Assembly: GCF_900142005.1 (NCBI RefSeq)
Contig: NZ_FQZL01000011.1
Coordinates: 1 to 64,000 of the forward strand
From: Dethiosulfatibacter aminovorans DSM 17477
Lineage (GTDB): Bacteria > Bacillota > Clostridia > Tissierellales > Dethiosulfatibacteraceae
Direction: 5' to 3'
Length of the DNA: 64,000 nt
Of this stretch, positions 42,998 to 51,092 are shown one piece after another (position 1 is the first letter of the stretch; every line of letters begins with the position of its first letter). The translations under genes and the position numbers were made by a program. The notes under the pieces are model-generated. The model did not search any database, was not told the origin of the DNA, and was given only the letters and a program-made list of their open reading frames with translations.

Positions 42998-43042
42998 AAA
43001 TCCTGTTGGATGACAAGAATGTTGTCCAACAGGATTTTTCTA
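42998..43042 (+). terminator. Terminator of the sensor kinase gene
   Basis: Perfect 13-bp stem AAATCCTGTTGGA/TCCAACAGGATTT (42998-43010, 43025-43037) followed by TTC TATT. It separates the kinase from the tct operon. Confidence 0.9.
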
Positions 43043-43052
43043 TTCTATTAAA

Positions 43053-43095
43053 AAGTCCAAATGTTAAGTTCTTGAAAAAGTGTAAATGTTAAGTT
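43053..43095 (+). repeat. Two direct repeats upstream of the tct operon (probable regulator site)
   Basis: AAAGTNNAAATGTTAAGTT occurs at about 43052-43070 and again at about 43077-43095, 25 bases apart, differing in two bases. OmpR-type regulators bind tandem repeats, and such a gene lies at 39907. The promoter position relative to these repeats is unclear. The whole 347-base gap between the kinase and tctC holds this repeat, a structured RNA and a hairpin, and no gene. Confidence 0.55.
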
Positions 43096-43110
43096 GAGGA
43101 AAACGTTCTC

Positions 43111-43230
43111 ACGGCTTAAGAAAGTTAAATATGCATAAACCCTTGAAGCTTTGGTTTTATGCTTTTAAGGAAACTTTCTACACGATTGAACAACAGGCTA
43201 ACTGTTGACGCGTCGAAGACGCTTTCCTGA
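43111..43230 (+). ncRNA. Structured 5' leader RNA, copy B (candidate riboswitch, unassigned)
   Basis: Same architecture as the element at 14511: P1 GAAAGT/ACTTTC (43120-43125, 43173-43178), P2 GCATAAA/TTTATGC (43133-43139, 43156-43162) with CCCTTGAA in its loop, P3 CAACAG/CTGTTG (43191-43196, 43202-43207), P4 GCGTC/GACGC around GAA (43210-43214, 43218-43222), then TTTCCTGAA. P2, P3 and P4 have different base pairs from copy A but stay paired, which is covariation. CCTT in the P2 loop can again pair with AAGG (43167-43170). It precedes the tricarboxylate transporter operon. Confidence 0.6.
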
Positions 43231-43251
43231 ATCTTAAAGGATTTTAAGATT
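43230..43251 (+). terminator. Hairpin behind RNA copy B, possible attenuator
   Basis: AATCTTAAA/TTTAAGATT is a perfect 9-bp, AT-rich stem with a GGAT loop, followed by TGTTTAAAAATTTGTT. The 5' arm overlaps the conserved TTTCCTGAA end of the RNA element, so the two structures may compete. As a terminator it would be weak. Confidence 0.45.
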
Positions 43252-43323
43252 TGTTTAAAAATTTGTTAAGATTTATAGAATAGAATAAAATCAAGTAATA
43301 AATAAAATCTTATGGAGGAAGAA

Positions 43324-44334
43324 ATGAAGAGAATTATTAGTTTAATATTGGTATTGGTATTGGCGCTTTCACTGGGTGTTGGTTGTTCACAAGGTGGAAA
43401 TGAAGGTGAAGAGAAAGCGTTTCCTTATGAAAAAACAGTGGAGATCATAGCACCTGCAAGCCCAGGCGGCGGTTGGGACTCTACTGCAAGAGCACTTCAA
43501 AAGGTAATAGTTGACAACAAGCTTGCTGGTGATGTAAACGTTGTTGTTTCAAACCTTCCTGGTGGAAACGGTTCAATTGCATGGAACGGACTTATAGACG
43601 AGAAGAACCCTCACAAGATCGCAATGGATTCATCTTATATCTATCTTAACAGTATGTTGGGTATTGAAGGTGCGCCTTCAATAGATGATGTTACTCCAAT
43701 AGCAACCCTTACAAACGAGTGGATCGGAGTATTCGTAAGCATAGACTCTCCATACAACTCAATCAACGATTTGTTTGATGCAGTAAAGGCTGATGTTAAT
43801 TCTGTACAGTTTGTTGTTGCTCCTGGTAAAGGAAATGACGACCATCTTGCAACTCTGACAACTGCAAAGGCTTACGGAATAGACGTTACAGAATTTGACA
43901 AGACTATCGTTGCAACAGATACAAGCGAGATTCTTACAGGTATCATGGGTGGATTCTATGATGCGTGTTTCACTGGAGCCCTTGAAGGTCTTGAGTTTGT
44001 TGAAGCTGGAAACCTTAAGTGTCTTGGAATCACTTCAAACGAAAGATATGAAGGAAAGTTTGACTACATTCCAACTATTCAAGAGCAAGGTGTTGACGTA
44101 GTATTCCCTCACTGGAGAGGACTTCTTGGAGCACCTGGTATGACTGAAGAAGAAATTGCATGGTGGAACGAGCTTATTGAAGCTGCAATAGCTACTGACG
44201 ATTGGAAAGAGATTCTTGACAACAACGAGTGGGTAAGCTACTACAGAAACAGTGCAGATACAAAAGCAATGTGGGAAGAAGAAATTGTAAATTACGAATC
44301 ACTTGTTGAAGCAGCAGGACTTATGGTGAAATAG
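43324..44334 (+). CDS. tctC: Tripartite tricarboxylate transporter receptor lipoprotein (TctC family)
   Basis: A 336-residue extracellular binding protein with a lipoprotein signal peptide ending at LGVGC. The Bug/TctC pattern is present: VEIIAPASPGGGWDSTAR near the N-terminus, the second loop around VVAPGKGNDDHLATL, and PHWRGLLGAPGMTEEEI. TctC receptors bind citrate or related carboxylates. The ATG at 43324 with ATGGAGG upstream is preferred over one four codons earlier. It is the first gene of tctCBA, directly beside citrate lyase genes, which supports a tricarboxylate ligand. Confidence 0.92.
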   Translation: MKRIISLILVLVLALSLGVGCSQGGNEGEEKAFPYEKTVEIIAPASPGGGWDSTARALQKVIVDNKLAGDVNVVVSNLPGGNGSIAWNGLIDEKNPHKIAMDSSYIYLNSMLGIEGAPSIDDVTPIATLTNEWIGVFVSIDSPYNSINDLFDAVKADVNSVQFVVAPGKGNDDHLATLTTAKAYGIDVTEFDKTIVATDTSEILTGIMGGFYDACFTGALEGLEFVEAGNLKCLGITSNERYEGKFDYIPTIQEQGVDVVFPHWRGLLGAPGMTEEEIAWWNELIEAAIATDDWKEILDNNEWVSYYRNSADTKAMWEEEIVNYESLVEAAGLMVK

Positions 44335-44346
44335 GAATTTGATTGC

Positions 44347-44377
44347 AACGGGGATTGTCAGTTGAACAATCCCCGTT
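44347..44377 (+). terminator. Strong hairpin between tctC and tctB
   Basis: Perfect 12-bp stem AACGGGGATTGT/ACAATCCCCGTT followed by TTC. Like the hairpin after dctP, it lies after a receptor gene inside an operon and probably stabilises the receptor mRNA or lets only part of transcription pass. Confidence 0.75.
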
Positions 44378-44427
44378 TTCAAAAAAGTGTAAAAAAGATT
44401 TAAATTTTAGGAAAGGACAAAACTATT

Positions 44428-44886
44428 ATGAAAAAAGATACAGTAATAGGAATTGCAGGACTCATTATTTCTGCATTATACGGATTTGGAATTACCCGCC
44501 TTAGTAATCCTTCGGAAATATTTTTCGCAGGAACAACGGTTTTCCCAATTCTCATAACAATAGGCGCAATAATATTTTCATTACTACTTATAGCTAGAGG
44601 ACAATTAGCAGGCGAAAATGCCCCGGTACTGGAGATGGACTCAAAGGTTCTGAAAATGATGGCTATATTCACAGCAGTGTTTGCAGTGTATATAGTGATT
44701 TTCAACAAAATTGGATTCTTGATATCAACTATAGCCATGCTGACATCAATACTTTTCATATTCAATGTTGGAAAGAGTCAAAGAGTTGTTAATCTGATAA
44801 TAGGAATAGTATTCCCTGTACTCTGTTATGTGATATTCGCCAAGATTTTCTCGATATCACTTCCAAGAGGAATTCTGCCATTTTAA
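44428..44886 (+). CDS. tctB: Tripartite tricarboxylate transporter small permease (TctB family)
   Basis: A 152-residue membrane protein with four hydrophobic segments, the size and layout of TctB. The pattern TTVFPILITIGAIIFSLLL and a C-terminal PVLCYVIFAKIFSISLPRGI (family ending L-P-x-G) are seen. It partners with TctA to carry the ligand captured by TctC across the membrane. It starts 93 bases after tctC, behind a strong hairpin, and ends 15 bases before tctA. Confidence 0.9.
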   Translation: MKKDTVIGIAGLIISALYGFGITRLSNPSEIFFAGTTVFPILITIGAIIFSLLLIARGQLAGENAPVLEMDSKVLKMMAIFTAVFAVYIVIFNKIGFLISTIAMLTSILFIFNVGKSQRVVNLIIGIVFPVLCYVIFAKIFSISLPRGILPF

Positions 44887-44901
44887 TTGAAGGAGTAAAA
44901 T

Positions 44902-46434
44902 ATGAACGAGATATTAATTAACTTAGCCGCAGGTTTCGGAGATATAATGACGGTAAGCAATATATTCTGGATAACCTTCGGAGGATTTTTAGGAACAATA
45001 ATCGGTATGCTTCCAGGACTTGGTCCCGCAACAGGAGTTGCAATACTCATACCGCTTACATTTGGAATGGACCCAACGACAGCACTTGCGACAATGGTAT
45101 CGATATACTTTGGAGCAATGTTCGGTGGTTCAAGAGCGTCAATACTGCTTAACACACCAGGAGACGGTGGAGCCATAGCTGCAACATTTGACGGATACCC
45201 AATGGCAAAGGACGGAAGAGCAGGAGAAGCACTGGCAATATCCGCCATAGCATCAATAATAGGCGGACTCATTGCAGTTGTATTCCTGACTCTCTTGTCA
45301 CAGCCTATATCAAAACTTGCAATAAAATTCGGACCGCAGCAGTATACCATGCTTATGGCTTTCGCACTTATCGCAACATCGACAATTTCAAGAGGAAACA
45401 TGCTGAAGGGTCTGTTTGCAACCTTTATAGGACTTATGGTTTCAACAATAGGTGCGGACTATCTTACAGGAACTACAAGATTCACCATGGGAATTCCAGA
45501 GCTTTATCAGGGAATAGACTTCCTTGTATTGATAATAGGATTCTATGCCATAGGTGAAGTTTACAACAACTTCGACAAGCTTTTATATGTAAAGGAAAAT
45601 GAAAAGACAGCATCTGAAATAAAGGTGAACAAGGTCGCGCTTACAAAGGGAGAGTTCAAAGAGTGTATCCTGCCTATAATAAGGTCTACTCCACTAGGAT
45701 TCCTCATAGGCGTTCTTCCGGGAGCAGGAGCTACTATAGCTACAATGGTTGCATATTCAACGGAGAAGAAATTACACAAGGATCCTGATTCATTCGGTAA
45801 AGGAAATATAATTGGGTTGGCCGTACCGGAAGCTGCAAACAATGCTGCTGCAACAGGTGCAATCATACCTATGCTGACTCTTGGAATACCGGGATCCGGA
45901 ACCACTGCAGTAATGATAGGAGCCTTGATGATGATAGGTGTCAAGCCTGGACCTCTTTTCTTTACGACACAGGGACACATTGCATGGGCCGTTGTTGCAA
46001 GCATGTTCATATCAAACCTTATTCTTCTCTTCATCAACCTTCCACTTGCTACCCAGCTTGTAAAGGTATTGAAGACACCGCCTAAAATTTTGCTACCATG
46101 TGTAATAACACTTGGTTTCATAGGAACATACTCACTTACATATTCAATACTTGACTTTGGAATAATAGTTGGATTCGGTCTCTTGGGATACTTTGTCAAG
46201 AAACTGGATATACCGGTTGCAACATTCATACTTGCTCTTATCCTTGGTGTGAAGCTTGAGACATCGTTCAGGCAGGCAATGCTTATAGGAAAGGGAGACT
46301 TCGGAATATTTGCAAGCGACCCAATAACAATATTTTTCATAGCAGCTACAATAATCTCAATTGCAGGACCTAGACTGTCTGCTGCTTTGAGTTTGAAAAA
46401 AAAAAGTAACAAACCGATGAAAAAAGCGAGTTGA
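44902..46434 (+). CDS. tctA: Tripartite tricarboxylate transporter large permease (TctA family)
   Basis: A 510-residue membrane protein with about twelve segments. TctA motifs are GTIIGMLPGLGPATGVAILI, GAMFGGSRASILLNTPGD, FLIGVLPGAGATIATMVAY and LTLGIPGSGTTAVMIGAL. These glycine/proline-rich loops form the transport core. The pair of GxLPGxG repeats reflects the inverted-repeat structure of the family. Ribosome site GAAGGAG precedes the ATG. It ends with a lysine-rich tail and is followed after five bases by a small membrane-protein gene. Confidence 0.95.
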   Translation: MNEILINLAAGFGDIMTVSNIFWITFGGFLGTIIGMLPGLGPATGVAILIPLTFGMDPTTALATMVSIYFGAMFGGSRASILLNTPGDGGAIAATFDGYPMAKDGRAGEALAISAIASIIGGLIAVVFLTLLSQPISKLAIKFGPQQYTMLMAFALIATSTISRGNMLKGLFATFIGLMVSTIGADYLTGTTRFTMGIPELYQGIDFLVLIIGFYAIGEVYNNFDKLLYVKENEKTASEIKVNKVALTKGEFKECILPIIRSTPLGFLIGVLPGAGATIATMVAYSTEKKLHKDPDSFGKGNIIGLAVPEAANNAAATGAIIPMLTLGIPGSGTTAVMIGALMMIGVKPGPLFFTTQGHIAWAVVASMFISNLILLFINLPLATQLVKVLKTPPKILLPCVITLGFIGTYSLTYSILDFGIIVGFGLLGYFVKKLDIPVATFILALILGVKLETSFRQAMLIGKGDFGIFASDPITIFFIAATIISIAGPRLSAALSLKKKSNKPMKKAS

Positions 46435-46439
46435 TTTGA

Positions 46440-46811
46440 TTGATTTACAATAGAAACATAAAAATAATATGGTTGATATCATTGGTTCTGACTCTGGCGG
46501 CCTGTTTGACGGCTGATATGGACAAGGTAGTGATCATAGGATTTACAATTGTTTCGGCAGGTCTGTTTCTTGCAGACCTGTGGAAGAACTATACAGCACT
46601 TTATTCCAGGTCAGGTGAATTCAAGAGTATTCACGCCTGGAACCTTATTAGCAGCATCGGCCAGGTATTCTTCTGGGGATACTTGTTCATGTTTATATTC
46701 ATAGTTGTGGACAAGACATGGTATCACTGGTTTATAATGGTCGACTTGTTCGTGGCAACAACATACCTGAACTACAAGTTCAGGTCCATGATGGAAAGCA
46801 TTTCTGTGTGA
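46440..46811 (+). CDS. Small four-helix membrane protein of unknown function
   Basis: I do not recognise this protein. The 123 residues form four hydrophobic segments (about residues 8-26, 31-45, 67-90, 95-110). The start is a TTG five bases after the tctA stop, without a ribosome site, so translation is probably coupled to tctA. A terminator overlapping its stop codon closes the unit, placing it in the tct operon rather than with citrate lyase. It could be an accessory subunit of the tricarboxylate transporter, which is only a guess from position. Confidence 0.6.
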   Translation: MIYNRNIKIIWLISLVLTLAACLTADMDKVVIIGFTIVSAGLFLADLWKNYTALYSRSGEFKSIHAWNLISSIGQVFFWGYLFMFIFIVVDKTWYHWFIMVDLFVATTYLNYKFRSMMESISV

Positions 46812-46843
46812 TATAGCTTTTGACTATGTCACACATATTTTTT
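46805..46843 (+). terminator. Terminator of the tct operon
   Basis: TGTGTGATATAG pairs with CTATGTCACACA (46805-46816, 46824-46835) with one mismatch, followed by TATTTTTT. The stem includes the stop codon of the small membrane protein. Confidence 0.75.
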
Positions 46844-46922
46844 AGGAATTTGAATTATAGGTGATTTGACTGTATCATTGAATTGTAGAAATTAATAATG
46901 TGAAATTGCAGGGAGGAACTTA

Positions 46923-47198
46923 ATGTTAGCAGAAAACAAAAAAGCAACATGTGGACGTGAAAAAAATTCGGATTGTGTAGTGGAAGTGGAACTGACAAAC
47001 GATAGAATAAATATAGACATAAACTCGAAGATAAAGAACCTTTTCGGGAAACAGATGGAAAAAGCGGTAAGAGATGTACTTGAAGAATTTGATGTAAAGG
47101 GTGCAAATGTGACAGTCAGGGATTTCGGTGCTCTTGACTTCGTAATCAAGGCAAGAACAAAGACTGCTCTGAGACAAGCACTGAAGGAGGTACAGTAA
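46923..47198 (+). CDS. citD: Citrate lyase acyl carrier protein (gamma subunit)
   Basis: A 91-residue acyl carrier protein. The serine that carries the phosphoribosyl-dephospho-CoA group is most likely Ser16 (EKNSDCVVEV), in the position of the family's SSD motif; the C-terminal half matches CitD (VTVRDFGALDFVIKARTKTAL). Together with CitE and CitF it splits citrate to acetate and oxaloacetate. GGGAGG precedes the ATG, and the stop overlaps the citE start by one base. No citX or citG, needed to attach the cofactor, is in this window. Confidence 0.93.
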   Translation: MLAENKKATCGREKNSDCVVEVELTNDRINIDINSKIKNLFGKQMEKAVRDVLEEFDVKGANVTVRDFGALDFVIKARTKTALRQALKEVQ

Positions 47199-48091
47199 TG
47201 GGTAATTTAAGAAGAACAATGCTGTTCTGTCCGGCTAGCAATCCAAAGCACCTGTTTACAGCAATGATATACAAGCCGGACTGTTTGCTATTTGACCTTG
47301 AAGATGCAGTAGCTTACAGCGACAAGATTGCAGCAAGGGATTTGATTGCGGAAGCGCTGAAGGTGATAGACTATGAAAATTGCGAAGTGTTCGTAAGGAT
47401 AAATTCGCTGAACTCCGAATTTGGAGAAGGCGATGTAAGGGAACTTGTTCCTGCAGGTCTTAGAAGAATGAGACTTCCGATGTGTGAATCGAAGGCCGAT
47501 GTGGAAAGACTCCACAAGCTGCTGGATGAAGTGGAAGAAGAGCACGGAATAGAAAAGGGATCTGTAAAGATCCAGTGTGCAATAGAAACTCCCATAGGAG
47601 TGCACAATTCACTGGAAATAGCACTTGCTTCAGATAGGGTTGTTTCAATATCATTCGGAGCCGAAGACTTCACCAGAACCCTTGGGACAAACAGGACAAG
47701 GGAAGGAAAGGAACTGTTCCTTGCCAGAAGCACAATCGTGATGAATGCAAAGATAGCAGGAGTGGATTCAATAGATACCGTATTTGCAGATGTAGGGGAT
47801 GCTGAAGGTTTCATGAACGAGGTAAGGGAAGCTCACAACCTTGGATTCTCAGGAAAGTCATGCATACATCCAAGCCAGATAAACCTGGTGCACAGCGTAT
47901 TCACACCGTCAATGGACGAGGTCGAATCATCCGTAAAAATCGTTGAGGCTGCTGCCAAGGCGGACATTTCAAAGGGTGGAGTAATACTGGTGGATGGAAA
48001 GATGGTTGACATACCGGTAATTGAAAAGGCAAAAAGAATTTTGAGCCTGGCCGAAGGCGCAGGTATATATGCAGGAGGCCAGCAATGCTAA
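47198..48091 (+). CDS. citE: Citrate lyase beta subunit (citryl-ACP lyase)
   Basis: A 297-residue TIM-barrel lyase. CitE landmarks are RTMLFCPASNPKHL at the N-terminus, LLFDLEDAVAYSDK with the metal-binding acidic residues, QCAIETPIGVHNS, SFGAEDFTRTLG and GFSGKSCIHPSQINLVH. It cleaves citryl-ACP to acetyl-ACP and oxaloacetate. GGAGGTA precedes the ATG, which overlaps the citD stop. Its own stop overlaps the citF start by seven bases. Confidence 0.96.
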   Translation: MGNLRRTMLFCPASNPKHLFTAMIYKPDCLLFDLEDAVAYSDKIAARDLIAEALKVIDYENCEVFVRINSLNSEFGEGDVRELVPAGLRRMRLPMCESKADVERLHKLLDEVEEEHGIEKGSVKIQCAIETPIGVHNSLEIALASDRVVSISFGAEDFTRTLGTNRTREGKELFLARSTIVMNAKIAGVDSIDTVFADVGDAEGFMNEVREAHNLGFSGKSCIHPSQINLVHSVFTPSMDEVESSVKIVEAAAKADISKGGVILVDGKMVDIPVIEKAKRILSLAEGAGIYAGGQQC

Positions 48092-49629
48092 ATAAAATAA
48101 AAAGAGACATACCAAGACACATAGATAGTTATGGAGATGCAAAACCTTATGCGGGACCTTTTGCTACAAAGCCTGAAGGAATAAGAATGAGCCCTAAAAT
48201 TGTTGCATCTAAACCATTGGACGACAAAATGGTTGCAAACATCCGTGAAGCACTTGAAAAGGCTGAAGTAAGGGATGGAATGACTATCTCCTTCCACCAC
48301 CATTTGAGAAATGGTGACTATATACTGAATTCAGTACTGGATGAACTTGCTGCAATGGACATCAAGGATATAACAATATTTGCATCTTCACTTACCAATG
48401 CACACGAGCCCTTGATAGAGCATATCAAGTCAGGTGTGGTCACAGGACTTAACACATCAGGACTTAGAGGTGCCATAGGAAGGGCCCAGGCTGAGGAGAA
48501 CATCCTTGGAAAACCTGTAGTGTTCAGAACCCACGGTGGAAGAGCAAGAGCAATAGAATCAGGGGAAGTTAAGATAGACATTGCAATTATTGGAGCCCCT
48601 GCCTGTGATGAAATGGGAAACATGAACGGAATGGAAGGAAAATCAGCTTTCGGTGCCATGGGATACCCCATAGTGGATGCCCAGTATGCCGACAAGGTCA
48701 TAGCCATAACAGACAATCTGATGCCATTCCCCTTGAACAGGATATCAATACCTATGACACTTGTTGACTATGTTGTAGTGGTTGACAGCATAGGAGATCC
48801 CACAAAAATAGCAACAGGTGCTACAAGGGTTACAAAGAACCCTACTGACCTTCTGATTGCTGAAAATGCAGCAAAGGTACTCATAGCATCGGGATATGTT
48901 AAGGAAGGATTTGCCTTCCAGGCAGGTTCGGGTGGACCGTCACTTGCAGTGTGCAAGTTCCTTCGTGAATACATGATAGAGAACAAGATTACCGGAAGCT
49001 TTGCGGCAGGTGGTGTTACAAGCTACCTTGTCAAGCTTCTTGAAGAAGGTCTTTTCAAGGCGCTTCTTGATACACAGACCTTTGATGCTGATGCGGTAGA
49101 CTCCATGAAGAGGAATCCAAACCATATAGAAATGTCTGCGGCAATGTATGCGAATCCACACAATAAGTCGTGTACAGCCCACCAGCTTGACATAATGGTT
49201 CTGTCTGCTACTGAGATAGATGAAAACTTCAACATAAATTCACTTACAGGCTCTACAGGAATGATTATGGGAGCACTTGGCGGAGCGCCTGACACGGCTG
49301 CAGGAGCAAAACTTACAGTAGTGGTTGCACCGACGATGAGAAAGAGAATTCCTATTGTTGTTGAAGAGGTGACAAATGTTGTAACTCCAGGAGACACCGT
49401 AGATGTACTTGTTACCGAAAGAGGAATCTGCGTGAATCCTGCAAGAAAAGATCTTATTGAAAAGCTAAAAACTGCAGGTATAGAGAACATGGACATCAAG
49501 GCATTGAGAGAAAAGGTTGAGAGATTCACAGGAAAACCTGAACGTGTTGAATATACGGATGAAATAGTAGGCGTGATAGAATACAGAGACGGTACCGTTA
49601 CCGATGTAATATACAAAACAAAGAAGTAA
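48085..49629 (+). CDS. citF: Citrate lyase alpha subunit (citrate-ACP transferase)
   Basis: A 514-residue protein of the CoA-transferase fold, the normal length of CitF. Typical parts are TISFHHHLRNGDYILN, GLNTSGLRGAIGRA, THGGRARAIESGEVKIDIA and AGSGGPSLAV. It exchanges acetyl for citryl on the carrier protein. GGAGGCC lies before the ATG within the end of citE. citC, the ligase that acetylates the complex, is not adjacent, so activation genes must lie elsewhere. Confidence 0.96.
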   Translation: MLNKIKRDIPRHIDSYGDAKPYAGPFATKPEGIRMSPKIVASKPLDDKMVANIREALEKAEVRDGMTISFHHHLRNGDYILNSVLDELAAMDIKDITIFASSLTNAHEPLIEHIKSGVVTGLNTSGLRGAIGRAQAEENILGKPVVFRTHGGRARAIESGEVKIDIAIIGAPACDEMGNMNGMEGKSAFGAMGYPIVDAQYADKVIAITDNLMPFPLNRISIPMTLVDYVVVVDSIGDPTKIATGATRVTKNPTDLLIAENAAKVLIASGYVKEGFAFQAGSGGPSLAVCKFLREYMIENKITGSFAAGGVTSYLVKLLEEGLFKALLDTQTFDADAVDSMKRNPNHIEMSAAMYANPHNKSCTAHQLDIMVLSATEIDENFNINSLTGSTGMIMGALGGAPDTAAGAKLTVVVAPTMRKRIPIVVEEVTNVVTPGDTVDVLVTERGICVNPARKDLIEKLKTAGIENMDIKALREKVERFTGKPERVEYTDEIVGVIEYRDGTVTDVIYKTKK

Positions 49630-49661
49630 ACATTTAAACAGTCATTAATTTTTCATACCAG

Positions 49662-49750
49662 GAAGACGGGAGCATACAAAGCAAATCTTTTCTGATTGTA
49701 CCTCATATTCTTCTCCCCATATAGATACAAGTTCCATTGCTCCCGTCTTC
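49662..49750. other. Long-loop hairpin after citF
   Basis: GAAGACGGGAGCA and TGCTCCCGTCTTC (49662-49674, 49738-49750) are perfect 13-base inverted copies separated by 63 bases, followed by AATTTTAAA. It may end the cit operon, but the loop is far longer than usual for a terminator and may hold a small RNA. Confidence 0.55.
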
Positions 49751-49794
49751 AATTTTAAACATTAATGCAGAATAGTCAAGAAAACAGCAATTAA

Positions 49795-49831
49795 CAAGAC
49801 CCCCCGATTGAATCGGAGGATCTTGTTTTTT
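49795..49831. terminator. Terminator of the lysR gene (bidirectional)
   Basis: CAAGACC-CCCGAT pairs with ATCGG-GG-TCTTG with two mismatches around a short loop, with TTTTTT on the right. It lies between citF and the convergent lysR gene. Confidence 0.7.
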
Positions 49832-49841
49832 AGAATATGCA

Positions 49842-50804
49842 TCATTGTGATTTTACATTATCAAAGAGATCGTCCCTGTCGAATTCCTTGCCGATCAAGG
49901 ATATGAAAAGTTCGGAAGCCCTTGACAGATAACCGTTGATGTTTGTGGTTATGCATATGTACCAGAAGGGACAGTATTCCTCCTTGATATTGTAGCAGTC
50001 GACTTCCTTGATTCCTGCAATTAGGTCGAGATAGAATTCAGGCAGGATTGTTACTCCTATGCTCCTGGCTGCAAGCTCCTTTGCAGTGGTAAAGCTTCGT
50101 GTCTTCATTATGCTAGACGGGGACATTTTGGCGTTGTGAAAGATTGAATCCACTATCTGCCTGCTCCTCTGTTCCTTGTTTCCAAGAATGAATGTTTCAT
50201 ATTCCAGGTCTTTTAGGTCCACATAGGGCAGATCATCATCGTTTATGGAAACGGCCTTATCCTTTATTTCATGGTCTGGTCTCGTAACTAGAAGAAATCT
50301 GTTTTTGGCAATCTTGGTGTACTTGAGGTTTCCCTTGATATCATGGTCATCCATTGCAGACTTGTGCATTACGGCAAAATCCACAGCACCTTTTTTTATC
50401 TCTTCCTCCAGCTCAGTGGAGTTTTTTTCAGTAAAGTTGAATTCTATGTTGGGAGCAAGCTTCTTGAATTCAGGGAGTATCCGAGGCAGCAGGTATGAAG
50501 CGATATAGGTGGTTATTCCAATGTTCAGGCGTCCCTTCTTCAGGTTGTTGATATCGCCTACCTCGATTTCAAAGTCGTTGTAGGACCTGAGTATATCGCT
50601 GGCAACCTGGCAGTATCTTTCTCCTGCATAAGTAAGCATCAGCCCTCTGTTTGTACGGGTGAACAGCTTAACTCCAAGGGAATTCTCTATTTTCATGATG
50701 GCATTGCTGAGGGAAGGCTGGGATATGAACAGCTTTTTAGCCGCCTTTGAAATGCTCATTTCTTCGGCAACTGTTTTTACGTATAAAAGTTCGTTTCCTG
50801 TCAT
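49842..50804 (-). CDS. LysR-family transcriptional regulator
   Basis: A 320-residue regulator. The N-terminal winged helix is typical (AEEMSISKAAKKLFISQPSLSNAIMKIEN region, within residues 12-40), followed by the linker helix and a two-lobed ligand domain from about residue 90. It is divergent from the aconitase-family gene at 51093, and two copies of a T-N11-A palindrome lie between them. It should therefore sense a tricarboxylate-related inducer and control that gene, its own gene, and perhaps the cit operon. GGAGG precedes the ATG. Confidence 0.92.
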   Translation of the reverse strand: MTGNELLYVKTVAEEMSISKAAKKLFISQPSLSNAIMKIENSLGVKLFTRTNRGLMLTYAGERYCQVASDILRSYNDFEIEVGDINNLKKGRLNIGITTYIASYLLPRILPEFKKLAPNIEFNFTEKNSTELEEEIKKGAVDFAVMHKSAMDDHDIKGNLKYTKIAKNRFLLVTRPDHEIKDKAVSINDDDLPYVDLKDLEYETFILGNKEQRSRQIVDSIFHNAKMSPSSIMKTRSFTTAKELAARSIGVTILPEFYLDLIAGIKEVDCYNIKEEYCPFWYICITTNINGYLSRASELFISLIGKEFDRDDLFDNVKSQ

Positions 50805-50846
50805 GGTATCCTCCGGAATTGGTCAACGTGGCAAAGTTGCTTTCTC

Positions 50847-51026
50847 ATATAGCAATAAACTATGTAGCGTGAAATATGTTGCTGATAATATTATATCAGA
50901 TTGCAGGAGGGTATTAAAGATGAAAGAAGAAACAGAATGAGAAAAGATGATGTTTGATATAGCGATAAGCTATAACGTATATATTTTATATGTATTTGAA
51001 GTATATCCGATTGCAGGGTATCATAT
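50847..51026. promoter_or_regulatory. Duplicated LysR operator/promoter segment
   Basis: ATATAGCAATAAACTAT (50847-50863) and ATATAGCGATAAGCTAT (50957-50973) are 110 bases apart and contain T-N11-A boxes. In both copies TATATC-GATTGCAGG follows at the same distance (52 bases to GATTGCAGG), so the segment of about 65 bases is an old tandem duplication. A promoter TTGATA-18-TATATA (50954-50983) overlaps the second box. Between the copies a GGAGGG site precedes a six-codon frame (ATG at 50920), probably a relic of the duplicated gene start. Confidence 0.6.
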
Positions 51027-51092
51027 ATGTAGTGAAAAAACGATTGCAAAGCATGATGACAGTTCAAATGAATTCAGAAGGAGAATGATAGT

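Noticed and set aside
43094-43122. TTGAGG-16-TTAAGA as a promoter for tctC
   Set aside because: Transcription from it would start after the P1 5' arm and remove part of the structured RNA; both boxes are also poor.
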